Assembly (NCBI GenBank): GCA_045578845.1
Contig: JAZNLA010000045.1
Coordinates: forward strand, 21,791-85,790
Source of the DNA: UMGS172 sp045578845
GTDB lineage: Bacteria; Bacillota; Clostridia; Oscillospirales; Acutalibacteraceae
DNA length: 64,000 nt
Reading direction: 5' to 3'
The notes under the pieces were generated by a model. The model did no database searches, was not told the DNA's origin, and saw nothing but the letters and a program-made list of their open reading frames with translations. Below, one piece after another: positions 43,613-52,205 of the stretch. The translations under genes and the position numbers were made by a program. Each line of letters begins with the position of its first letter. Within the stretch, counting starts at the first letter, position 1.

Positions 43613-44455
43613 ATGAAATTTACTAAAATGCATGGTATAGGAAATGACTATATTTACTTTGACTGTACCAAGGAAGATTTGCCTGAGCCGGAGAAAATTG
43701 CGATAAAATTATCCGACCGACATTTCAGCGTCGGTGGTGACGGAATCGTTATGATTTGCAAATCGCAGGTTGCCGATTTTAAAATGCGAATGTTTAATAT
43801 CGACGGCAGCGAAGGTAAGATGTGCGGTAATGCTTCCCGTTGTATAGGAAAATATGTTTATGACCGTGGTCTTACTGATAAAACCACCGTAACATTGGAA
43901 ACATTAGGCGGTATTAAGGTACTTAATTTAAAATTAGGTGAAAACGGCAAGGTTGAAAGCGTTACTGTTGATATGGGAAAGGCTATTTTAGAACCTACAC
44001 TTATCCCAGTAAATTATAAAGGTGACCGTCTTGTGGGCGAAACCGTTAAAATTGCAGGCGGTGACTATAAAATTACCGCCGTTTCAATGGGCAATCCGCA
44101 TTGCGTTATTTTTACCGAGCAAGATGTTAATGATTTAGATCTGACCAATATAGGACCTGAATTTGAGAATGACTCGTTGTTTCCTGAGAGAGTTAATACC
44201 GAATTTGTTAATATAATTGACGGGAACACTCTTAAAATGCGTGTGTGGGAAAGAGGAAGCGGCGAAACAATGGCATGCGGTACCGGTGCGTGTGCCGTTG
44301 CCGTCAGTGCCGTTGAAAACGGTTTTTGTAAAAGGGATACCGATATTACCGTAAAACTTATAGGCGGGGATTTAAGTATAAAATATATGTCTGACGGTAC
44401 TGTATTTATGACCGGACCTGCCGCATTCGCCTTTGACGGCGAAGTTTTGGATTGA
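43613..44455 (+). CDS. dapF: Diaminopimelate epimerase
   Basis: DapF converts LL- to meso-diaminopimelate, the cross-linking residue of peptidoglycan and precursor of lysine. The 280-residue protein has both catalytic cysteines: C71 in 'NIDGSEGKMCGNASRC' and C222 in 'GETMACGTGACAVAV', plus 'KMHGIGNDYIYFD' at the start and 'VSMGNPHCVIF' near 160. It is directly followed by dapL, which makes the LL form, so the two genes supply the last steps of the aminotransferase branch. Confidence 0.96.
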   Translation: MKFTKMHGIGNDYIYFDCTKEDLPEPEKIAIKLSDRHFSVGGDGIVMICKSQVADFKMRMFNIDGSEGKMCGNASRCIGKYVYDRGLTDKTTVTLETLGGIKVLNLKLGENGKVESVTVDMGKAILEPTLIPVNYKGDRLVGETVKIAGGDYKITAVSMGNPHCVIFTEQDVNDLDLTNIGPEFENDSLFPERVNTEFVNIIDGNTLKMRVWERGSGETMACGTGACAVAVSAVENGFCKRDTDITVKLIGGDLSIKYMSDGTVFMTGPAAFAFDGEVLD

Positions 44456-44468
44456 AAGGAAATTTGTT

Positions 44469-45659
44469 ATGCTTAAAGTAAATACTAATTACAGAAATCT
44501 TAAAGAAAGTTATCTTTTTGCCGGAATTGCCAAAAAGGTTGCGGCTTATCAAGCCGAAAATCCCGATAAAAAGGTTATAAAAATGGGTATAGGCGATGTA
44601 ACTTTACCTCTTTGCGATGCCGTTATTAAAGGGTTACACGAAGGCGTTGACGATATGTCCAAAGCCGAAACATTTAAAGGCTACGGTCCTGAACAAGGCC
44701 ACACATTTTTACAGTCAGCCGTTAAAGATTATTATGCTTCTTTTGGTGTATCACTTGCTGATGATGAAATATTTATTTCAGACGGTGCAAAAAGCGATGT
44801 CGGTAATATACTCGATATTTTTGACCGTGACAATATTGTTCTTGTACCTGACCCAGTATATCCCGTTTATGTTGATACAAATATTATGGACGGCAGAAAA
44901 ATCATTTATATGAATGCCAATGAGCAAAACGGGTTTTTGCCGTTGCCGGATAATAATGTAGATGCTGATATTATCTACATTTGTTCACCTAACAATCCTA
45001 CGGGTGCAGTTTATAACCGTGAACAACTTAAACTTTGGGTTGACTATGCAAATGACAAAGGTGCCGTTATTTTATTTGATGCCGCATATGAAGCGTTTAT
45101 AATCGATAGCAGTTTGCCTCGCAGTATTTTTGAAATCGACGGTGCGAGGACCTGTGCCATCGAGTTCTGCTCACTGTCTAAAACCGCAGGGTTTACAGGT
45201 ACACGTTGCGGATATACGGTAGTACCGGAAGAGTTAGAACGTGACGGAATGAGCCTTAGAAAAATGTGGCTTCGCCGTCAAACAACTAAGTTCAACGGAA
45301 CTTCATATATAGTTCAAAGAGGTGCCGCTGAGGTATTTACCGAAGAAGGCCAAGCACAAATCAAAGCAAATATCAACTATTACCGCGAAAACGCAAAGAT
45401 TATCACCGAAACAATGGATGAACTTGGTATTTTCTACACGGGCGGTAAAAATTCTCCATATATTTGGCTTAAATGCCCCAACAATATGAAATCCTGGGAT
45501 TTCTTTGACCTTTTACTTGAAAAAGGCAACGTTGTCGGAACACCCGGTGAAGGTTTTGGAAACAATGGCGAAGGATTTTTCCGTTTAACCGCTTTCTCAA
45601 ATCACGAAAATACACGTGAGGCAATGGAGCGTTTCAAAAAGGTTGTATCCGAACTTTAA
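44469..45659 (+). CDS. dapL: LL-diaminopimelate aminotransferase
   Basis: DapL turns tetrahydrodipicolinate directly into LL-diaminopimelate using glutamate, bypassing the acyl-blocked route. The 396-residue PLP enzyme starts 'KVNTNYRNLKESYLFAGIAKKV', has 'IKMGIGDVTLPLC', 'FISDGAKSDVGNIL', 'YICSPNNPTGAVYNREQL', the PLP aspartate-tyrosine 'ILFDAAYEAFI', and the Schiff-base lysine in 'FCSLSKTAGFTGTRCGY' near residue 240. The ATG at 44469 follows AAAGGA; it starts 13 bases after dapF stops. These openings are characteristic of DapL rather than general aspartate aminotransferases. Confidence 0.94.
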   Translation: MLKVNTNYRNLKESYLFAGIAKKVAAYQAENPDKKVIKMGIGDVTLPLCDAVIKGLHEGVDDMSKAETFKGYGPEQGHTFLQSAVKDYYASFGVSLADDEIFISDGAKSDVGNILDIFDRDNIVLVPDPVYPVYVDTNIMDGRKIIYMNANEQNGFLPLPDNNVDADIIYICSPNNPTGAVYNREQLKLWVDYANDKGAVILFDAAYEAFIIDSSLPRSIFEIDGARTCAIEFCSLSKTAGFTGTRCGYTVVPEELERDGMSLRKMWLRRQTTKFNGTSYIVQRGAAEVFTEEGQAQIKANINYYRENAKIITETMDELGIFYTGGKNSPYIWLKCPNNMKSWDFFDLLLEKGNVVGTPGEGFGNNGEGFFRLTAFSNHENTREAMERFKKVVSEL

Positions 45660-45695
45660 AGGAAATAAAAAATCGTCGAAAGGCGTGGATTTGAA

Positions 45696-47048
45696 GTGTA
45701 TTTGTTTGTTAAATTTCGCAATACTATAATGGCATTTTTAAAGGTGATAGTGGTTTTGGTTTTGACAACGGCATTTTTCGGTGTTTGGCAAAACTGGTAC
45801 CGCGATGCACTCTTTGGAGGCAGAGGTAACTATGTAGTTGCTTTTGTTTATGTTGCTGCACTTATTACTTTCGGGACAATATACGACGCGTTTAAGGTCG
45901 GTATTTACCGTATGCACGAATTGTCATACAGTTTGTCTTTGGCAACATTTTTTACCAACTTTTTTACCTATATAGTGCTTAGTCTTATTGCACGAAAGGT
46001 ACTTAATCCGCTTGCTATGATTGTTTTGACGGCGGCACAGGTTGTTATAATTATACTAATGATGTATATGCTGTCCCATGTGTACTTTTCGCTTTATAAG
46101 GCACGAAAGATTTTGGCAATTTTTTCTCCTTTAAACCGTAATGATATAATTAAAAAAATCCAAATTATTCGCGAACGTTTTGAACTTTCAAAGGGTATTA
46201 CTACCGATAGCGGATTTGATGCCATAAAGGCGGAAATCGACCAGCATGAAGCAGTGCTTATCTGCGACTTTGACCCGACTTTGAAGGCGGAAGTTCTTAA
46301 ATATTGCTATTCTGAGAATAAAAGAATTTATTATCTGCCGTCGAGTGCCGACGCCATTTTGAACGGCAGTTATCAAGTTCAGGTTTTTGATACGCCTGTA
46401 CTTTTTCTGCACAACGGCGGTCTTTCTATGGAGCAGAGAATTATCAAACGTACTGTTGATATTTTGCTTTCGTCTATAGGAATTATAATTTTGGGCCCTG
46501 TTATGTTGGCGGTTGCTATAGGTATTAAGGCGACAAGCCCCGGTCCGATTATTTTTAAACAAAAGCGTATTACCCGTGACCAAAAAGTTTTCAGTATTTA
46601 TAAGTTCCGTTCAATGAAGGTAAGTACTTCTGATGAGGTTAAGAAGACAACGGTTGGTGATGACCGCGTAACCAAAATCGGTAAGATTATAAGACCGCTT
46701 CGTATTGATGAAACACCGCAACTTTTTAATATTTTGTTTGGTGATATGTCAATAGTCGGCCCCCGTCCCGAAATGGTGGAACTTGTTGAGGATTATTCGG
46801 AAAAACTTCCTGAATTTAATCTACGACACAAGGTCAAAGCGGGGCTTACGGGTTATGCACAGATTTACGGAAAATATAATACAACCCCTCAAAATAAACT
46901 TAACATGGACCTTTATTATATTGAACATTATTCTTTGCTTGAGGATGTTAAACTAATGGCTATGACCCTTAAAATTTTATTTGTGAGGGAAAGTACTGAA
47001 GGATTTAGCGAGTCTAATGCAAAACTCGATAAGGATAAAAATAAGTGA
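45696..47048 (+). CDS. Polyprenyl-phosphate sugar-phosphate transferase
   Basis: A 450-residue initiating transferase for surface glycans: it moves a sugar-1-phosphate from a nucleotide sugar to undecaprenyl phosphate. Four to five N-terminal helices (about residues 10-150) and a middle soluble domain precede the conserved catalytic region, which has a membrane helix ('ILLSSIGIIILGPVMLAVAIGI'-type, residues 255-280), 'SPGPIIFKQKRI', 'YKFRSMKV', 'LRIDETPQLFNILFGDMSIVGPRPEM' and 'VKAGLTGYAQIYGKY'. The start is GTG at 45696 with a weak ribosome site. The following three genes fit glycan metabolism. Confidence 0.92.
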   Translation: MYLFVKFRNTIMAFLKVIVVLVLTTAFFGVWQNWYRDALFGGRGNYVVAFVYVAALITFGTIYDAFKVGIYRMHELSYSLSLATFFTNFFTYIVLSLIARKVLNPLAMIVLTAAQVVIIILMMYMLSHVYFSLYKARKILAIFSPLNRNDIIKKIQIIRERFELSKGITTDSGFDAIKAEIDQHEAVLICDFDPTLKAEVLKYCYSENKRIYYLPSSADAILNGSYQVQVFDTPVLFLHNGGLSMEQRIIKRTVDILLSSIGIIILGPVMLAVAIGIKATSPGPIIFKQKRITRDQKVFSIYKFRSMKVSTSDEVKKTTVGDDRVTKIGKIIRPLRIDETPQLFNILFGDMSIVGPRPEMVELVEDYSEKLPEFNLRHKVKAGLTGYAQIYGKYNTTPQNKLNMDLYYIEHYSLLEDVKLMAMTLKILFVRESTEGFSESNAKLDKDKNK

Positions 47049-47081
47049 TTTTAGGTTAAATTTTCATAAGAGGTGTTTTAA

Positions 47082-47951
47082 ATGGATTTAACGTTAGTAG
47101 TTATGGCGGCAGGTATGGGCAGTCGTTTTGGCGGACTTAAACAGGTTGCAGCAGTAGGCCCTAATGGTGAAGCGATACTTGATTTTTCGGTTTATGATGC
47201 CAAAAGAGCAGGTTTTACTAAGGTTGTATTTGTTATTAAGCACAGTATTGAAAAGGAATTTAAAGAAACCGTAGGCAAAAGGGTGAGCAAAATACTGCCC
47301 ACAGAATATGTTTATCAAGAGTTAGATGTTTTGCCCGAAGGTTTCAGTGTGCCCGACGGCCGTACAAAACCGTGGGGAACAGGGCATGCTATTCTTTGTT
47401 GTAAAGATGTTGTTAAAACTCCGTTTGCCGTAATTAACGCCGACGATTTTTACGGGTCATCTGCGTACGGCTGTATTGCCGAAGGGTTAAGTCAAAACGA
47501 CGGTTACTGCATGGTTGGTTTCCGTCTTGAAAATACTATTACCGAAAACGGTACCGTTTCGCGTGGCGTTTGCTCGGTAGAAAACGGTTACTTAACCGAT
47601 GTTACCGAATATACAAAAATTGACGGCAACTGTCATTTTGTTACCGAAGACGGTGCGGAAGGCGATTTATCTAAAGATGCCATTGTGTCAATGAATATGT
47701 GGGGATTTACCACCGATATTTTTGAGTATTTGGAAAGCGGTTTTGCAGAGTTCTTAGAATTAAAAGGAACAGAACAAAAATCTGAGTATTTTCTGCCTTC
47801 AGTCGTTGATAAACTCATTAAAAACCGTACAAAAAAAGCTAAAGTTTTGGTTGCTGATGACCGTTGGTACGGTGTTACATATAAAGAAGACCTGCCGACC
47901 GTTATGAATGCTGTCAAGAGTTTTTGTGACAGTGGAAAATATGTGTTTTAG
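47082..47951 (+). CDS. Sugar nucleotidyltransferase-like protein
   Basis: The 289-residue protein has the nucleotidyltransferase fold with 'LVVMAAGMGSRFGGLKQVAAVGP' at the start (the G-x-G-x-R/T nucleotide loop followed by the lysine), 'PWGTGHAILCC' near residue 105, and 'FAVINADDFYGSSAYG' with the metal-binding aspartates near residue 120. The end is short and lacks a left-handed helix domain. It probably activates a sugar-1-phosphate to a nucleotide sugar; which sugar is not evident. It lies 33 bases after the sugar transferase gene, suggesting a joint role. Confidence 0.85.
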   Translation: MDLTLVVMAAGMGSRFGGLKQVAAVGPNGEAILDFSVYDAKRAGFTKVVFVIKHSIEKEFKETVGKRVSKILPTEYVYQELDVLPEGFSVPDGRTKPWGTGHAILCCKDVVKTPFAVINADDFYGSSAYGCIAEGLSQNDGYCMVGFRLENTITENGTVSRGVCSVENGYLTDVTEYTKIDGNCHFVTEDGAEGDLSKDAIVSMNMWGFTTDIFEYLESGFAEFLELKGTEQKSEYFLPSVVDKLIKNRTKKAKVLVADDRWYGVTYKEDLPTVMNAVKSFCDSGKYVF

Positions 47952-47978
47952 TTAAACAACTAAAGGCTGTGATATAAA

Positions 47979-48752
47979 ATGAATTATCAAGATTTATTTA
48001 AGGAAGATGAAAAACCGTTAGAAAAACTTATTGACGGTGTTGGATTTTGCGGAATTTTCCGTACTATAGCCTGTGTTGGCGACAGCCTTTCTTCAGGTGA
48101 GTTTCAAACACTTAAAGAAGACGGCAGTTGGAGATATGCTGACCGCTACGCCTATTCTTGGGGTCAGTTTTTAGGCAGGGAAATCGGCAGTAAGGTTTAC
48201 AATTTTTCACAAGGCGGTATGACCGCAAGAACATACTGTGAAACATTTGCCGACAATAAGGATTTTTGGAACAAAGAGTTAATTGCCGATGCATATATTA
48301 TAGCATTGGGTGTAAATGACCTGCATTTTCAAAAAATCGACGGTGAGTTGATACCTTTCGGTACTACTGATGATATTGATTTTAAAAACCCCGACAATAA
48401 CGCAAAGACCTTTATTGGTTACTATGCGAGGATAATTCAAAAGTATAAGGGGATAAATCCCGACGCGAAGTTTTTCCTTATGACCATGCCTATAACCGAA
48501 CATAACGGTATGTTCCGCGGTGAAGAGCTCAGCGACCTTTTATACAAATTTGCCGAAATATTTGATAATACTTATGTTTTGGACTTCATGAAATACGCTC
48601 CCGCATATGACAGTGAGTTTAAGGAAAAATTCTATCTCAACGGTCATATGAATGCTTGCGGGTATATGCTTACTGCTCAAATGGTTAAGTCTTATATTGA
48701 TTATATTATCCGCCATAATATGGATGATTTTAGGTTGGTTGGTATAAAATAG
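47979..48752 (+). CDS. SGNH/GDSL-family hydrolase
   Basis: This 257-residue protein has the SGNH blocks: 'IACVGDSLSSGEF' with the nucleophile S36, a glycine in 'NFSQGGMTARTYC' , the asparagine in 'YIIALGVNDLHFQ' near residue 112 and the terminal histidine in 'FYLNGHMNACGYMLTAQ' near residue 223. No signal peptide is present, so it acts in the cytoplasm unless exported otherwise. Members remove acyl groups, often from sugars, which fits the neighbours (a nucleotidyltransferase and a galactosidase-like enzyme). It starts 27 bases after the previous gene. Confidence 0.85.
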   Translation: MNYQDLFKEDEKPLEKLIDGVGFCGIFRTIACVGDSLSSGEFQTLKEDGSWRYADRYAYSWGQFLGREIGSKVYNFSQGGMTARTYCETFADNKDFWNKELIADAYIIALGVNDLHFQKIDGELIPFGTTDDIDFKNPDNNAKTFIGYYARIIQKYKGINPDAKFFLMTMPITEHNGMFRGEELSDLLYKFAEIFDNTYVLDFMKYAPAYDSEFKEKFYLNGHMNACGYMLTAQMVKSYIDYIIRHNMDDFRLVGIK

Positions 48753-48808
48753 AATAAAATCATATGTTTTTATTCTTTTAATAATTTAAATTTTAGTGAG
48801 GTATTTTT

Positions 48809-50374
48809 ATGTTTGATATTTTAAGAACTCCGGATGACATTAAAATTATTTGTGACAGTGAAAACACTGATGCAGTTGTTAGAACTGAACTTGCTGACCG
48901 TAAGTTAAAGGTTTATATTAAGGCAACTGAAACTGAACCTAAGTATATATGTGCTCGTTGGAACTGCCGAATTGATAAGCCTACTCGCGTTATGGGTGAC
49001 GCATGGGAGCGTTCCTATGGTGATTTGAAGTGGCAGTCGCTAAACGGTGAATGTTTTATGCCTTGGTATTTTATCGCTAACTACGAAGATGAAACAGTTG
49101 GTTGCGGTGTCATGGTACAGCCTAACAGTTTCGTTTGTTTCCAGGCTGACGCATCGGGTGTAACCGCTTGGTTTGATGTGCGAAATGGCGGTGTAGGTGT
49201 TAAACTTTCGGGTAGAGAGTTGCTTGCCGCTACCGTTGTTTGTGAACATTATAAAGGGATTTCAGCTTTTTCTGCGGCTAAAGAGTTTTGCAAGGTTATG
49301 TCACCTTCTCCCCGTTTACCTAAACAACCTGTTTATGGAAGCAATAACTGGTATTATGCCTACGGAAAATCTTCCAAGGAAGATATTATTGGGGATGCAC
49401 GTATAATAGCAGAATTGACTAAAGGTATAGAAAACCGTCCGTTTATGGTTGTTGATGAAGGTTGGGAAGTGGGAAGTTGCGGCGGACCATGGGATGTCAA
49501 CGATAAATTCTCTGATATGAAGGTAATTGCCGAGGAATTCAAAAAACTCAATGTAAAACCGGGTATTTGGATTAGACCTTTGTGTGATGCACGTTTTGAA
49601 ACTGAACACCCGGAATTACGTATGCATGCTGTAAAGGATAATCGTATTGTTGCTCATCTCGATCCGACACGACCTGAGGTAAAGGAACATTTTTATAATC
49701 TTATTTCGACTATAAGAGAGTGGGGATATCAACTTATTAAACATGATTTTTCAACATTTGATATTTTTGGCAATTATGGTTTTTCCCTTAATGGTTCTAT
49801 AACGAATATTGATGATCTGTATTTTTATGACCGTACAAAAACAAGTGCCGAAATTGTGCTTGATTTTTATAAACTTATCAGGGAAGCCGCTGGCGATATG
49901 ATAATTATAGGTTGTAATACTGTTTCGCACCTTTGTGCCGGTCTTGTTGAAGTTAATCGTATCGGTGACGATACAAGCGGAAAATCTTGGTCACGCACAC
50001 GTGCAATCGGTGTGAACACTTTAGCGTTCCGCCTGTGTCAAAATAATTCTTTTTATGTAGTCGATGCCGACTGTGTAGGTGTAATTGAAGGGAAAATTCC
50101 TTGGAAATTAAATAAACAGTGGTTACATCTATTAGCAAATACCGGTTCACCGCTATTTGTTTCATTGCAACCGTCTGCTTTAACCGATGAAATGAAAAAA
50201 GATTTGGCTGAGGCAATGAAGATAAACGCTGAACAGAAAGATATTGCCGAGCCTGTAGATTGGCTTTATAATAATCAACCGCAAACATGGTGTATTAACG
50301 GCGAAATCACCGAATATGATTTTGTTATGGATTCTTATCCTGCCCTTACTAAAAGTAATATTCAACCGTATTAA
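48809..50374 (+). CDS. Alpha-galactosidase-like glycosidase (GH36/GH27 clan)
   Basis: A 521-residue cytoplasmic glycosidase. The barrel shows 'PFMVVDEGWEVGSCGGPWDVN' near residue 211, 'LNVKPGIWIRPL' near 247, the nucleophile in 'YQLIKHDFSTFDIFG' (D313) and the acid/base region 'NRIGDDTSGKSWSRTRA' (D387/D388), the pattern of clan GH-D alpha-galactosidases and alpha-N-acetylgalactosaminidases. The N-terminal beta-sandwich is short compared with GH36 enzymes of 700 residues. It may digest dietary or host alpha-galactosides, or trim glycans in connection with the neighbouring sugar genes. A bidirectional terminator follows. Confidence 0.82.
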   Translation: MFDILRTPDDIKIICDSENTDAVVRTELADRKLKVYIKATETEPKYICARWNCRIDKPTRVMGDAWERSYGDLKWQSLNGECFMPWYFIANYEDETVGCGVMVQPNSFVCFQADASGVTAWFDVRNGGVGVKLSGRELLAATVVCEHYKGISAFSAAKEFCKVMSPSPRLPKQPVYGSNNWYYAYGKSSKEDIIGDARIIAELTKGIENRPFMVVDEGWEVGSCGGPWDVNDKFSDMKVIAEEFKKLNVKPGIWIRPLCDARFETEHPELRMHAVKDNRIVAHLDPTRPEVKEHFYNLISTIREWGYQLIKHDFSTFDIFGNYGFSLNGSITNIDDLYFYDRTKTSAEIVLDFYKLIREAAGDMIIIGCNTVSHLCAGLVEVNRIGDDTSGKSWSRTRAIGVNTLAFRLCQNNSFYVVDADCVGVIEGKIPWKLNKQWLHLLANTGSPLFVSLQPSALTDEMKKDLAEAMKINAEQKDIAEPVDWLYNNQPQTWCINGEITEYDFVMDSYPALTKSNIQPY

Positions 50375-50379
50375 ATATA

Positions 50380-50407
50380 AAACGCCCGACTTTTAGTCGG
50401 GCGTTTT
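50380..50407. terminator. Bidirectional terminator between the galactosidase and ABC genes
   Basis: A 12-pair stem (AAACGCCCGACT and complement) around TTT, followed by TTTTT. Confidence 0.85.
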
Positions 50408-50414
50408 TGTATGT

Positions 50415-52205
50415 TTATAAAAACTGTGAATTATATAGTGTACTATAGAAACCGCCGTTTTTTACAAGTTGTTCGTGGTTTCCGCTTTCAGTGATTTCGC
50501 CGTCACGCACAACTAAAATGAGATCGGCATTTTGTATCGTTGACAGTCGGTGGGCAATTATGAAACATGTTCTGCCTTCCATTAGTTTGTCCATGGCTTC
50601 CTTGATTCGCTTTTCGGTGCGTGAGTCAACATTTGACGTTGCCTCGTCTAAAATCAGCATAGACGAACGGGAAAGCATGGAACGTGCAATGGCTATAAGT
50701 TGCCGTTGGCCTTTTGAAATGTTAGTTCCGTTGTCGGTAAGAAGTGTGTCATAGCCGTCGGGCAAACTTTCAATATAGGAACTTATATGTGCAGCCTTTG
50801 CGGCGGCATAAACCTCTTCTTTTGTGGCGTTTTCCTTGCCGTATACTATATTTTCGTAAATAGTGCCGTGAAAAAGCCATGTATCCTGTAACATCATGGT
50901 GTATGCTTTGCGAAGCGATTCCCGTGTTATTTCACGGTTTTCATAGTCGTCAACTAAAATTTCACCGCTATTTGGGTCGTAAAACCGCATAAGCAGGTTT
51001 ATTATAGTGGTTTTACCGGCACCGGTGGGACCCACAATAGCGATAGTTTGACCTTTACTTGCGGCAACCGAAACATCTTTTAAAATGGTCTTATCAGGCG
51101 TATATCCAAAGGTTATATTTCTTAATTCAACATTGCCTTTTGCGTCGGTTAATACTTTTGCAGAGTCAATGTCTTTAGTTTCGGGGGATTCGTCAAGCAC
51201 TTTGAATACCCGTTCAGCCGCCGAAAATGCCGATTGAAACTCATGAATTATGTTGGCAAACTCATTTATCGGCCCTGCAAATTTACGTGAATACTGAACA
51301 AACTTTGAAACGCCGCCTAAGGTGATAAAGAATACCGAGCCTGCGGCTACGGCACCGCTTTTTGAATACATGAACAGTATTCCGCCGAATATTGCCACCA
51401 TGGAAATTGACAGGTTGTTTATAAAATTGATAAGCGGTCCTAAACTTGACCCGTAGTATTCGGCGTTGTAAAATGCGTTCATTGTGTCTTTGTTTCGGTC
51501 GGAAAAATCACTGCTTATTTTGTCTTCGCGGCTATATGCTCTAATGGTTTTGCCGCCCGACAGCATTTCTTCGGCGTAGCCGTTCAGTTCACCCAATTTA
51601 TGTGACCTTTTTCTGAAAAGCGGCCGTACCTTTTTTGAACGGTATTTGGTTAATATAATTGAAATCGGTACGGTTATTGCAAAAATCAGTAAAAGTGGTT
51701 TTGAAATTTGCCACATAAAAATAAGTGAGCCTAAAACGGTATAAATACTGGTCATAACCTGCACAATATCGTGCGTCAGTGTGCTGTTAATAGTATCAAT
51801 ATCGTATGAAATGCGGCTTATGATATCACCTGTCGCATGGGTGTCAAAATAACCTACGGGCAGTGATGTCAGTTTCTCGAACAGTTCACGCCGCATTGAG
51901 TAGACAATTTTTTGACCGAGGTGTAGCATGGTGATGCTAAGCAGATATGAAAACAGAGCGGAAAATCCGTAACATATAGCCATTTTTATTACATTTTCCC
52001 AAACCAAACCAAACTCTACACCGTTTGTGTTGGCTATGGCGTCAATAGCCTCGCCCGAAAATTCAGGTCCTAAGAGGGAAAGTTGATTGGAAACAAGAGT
52101 TAACATTATGGCAAGAATAAATAATAATTTATGTTTTAAAATGTACCTGCAAAGTCTTAAAAGTGTACCTTTTATATTTTTTTTGGGAGTTTCGTTATTA
52201 GTCAA
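50415..52205 (-). CDS. ABC exporter half-transporter, catalytic subunit
   Basis: A 596-residue half-transporter with six helices in the first 330 residues and one ATPase domain. Walker A 'VGPTGAGKTTIINLLMRF' and Walker B 'MLILDEATSNVDSRTE' are normal, with the catalytic glutamate, and the switch histidine is present ('IIAHRLSTI'). The ABC signature is degenerate: 'ISKGQRQ' instead of SGGQ. This complements the other subunit, which is the reverse, so the two form an asymmetric heterodimer. The start is TTG at 52205, eight bases after GGAGG inside the end of the partner gene; the open frame continues upstream but overlaps the partner. Drugs or lipids are common substrates; this one is unknown. 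Confidence 0.9.
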   Translation of the reverse strand: MTNNETPKKNIKGTLLRLCRYILKHKLLFILAIMLTLVSNQLSLLGPEFSGEAIDAIANTNGVEFGLVWENVIKMAICYGFSALFSYLLSITMLHLGQKIVYSMRRELFEKLTSLPVGYFDTHATGDIISRISYDIDTINSTLTHDIVQVMTSIYTVLGSLIFMWQISKPLLLIFAITVPISIILTKYRSKKVRPLFRKRSHKLGELNGYAEEMLSGGKTIRAYSREDKISSDFSDRNKDTMNAFYNAEYYGSSLGPLINFINNLSISMVAIFGGILFMYSKSGAVAAGSVFFITLGGVSKFVQYSRKFAGPINEFANIIHEFQSAFSAAERVFKVLDESPETKDIDSAKVLTDAKGNVELRNITFGYTPDKTILKDVSVAASKGQTIAIVGPTGAGKTTIINLLMRFYDPNSGEILVDDYENREITRESLRKAYTMMLQDTWLFHGTIYENIVYGKENATKEEVYAAAKAAHISSYIESLPDGYDTLLTDNGTNISKGQRQLIAIARSMLSRSSMLILDEATSNVDSRTEKRIKEAMDKLMEGRTCFIIAHRLSTIQNADLILVVRDGEITESGNHEQLVKNGGFYSTLYNSQFL

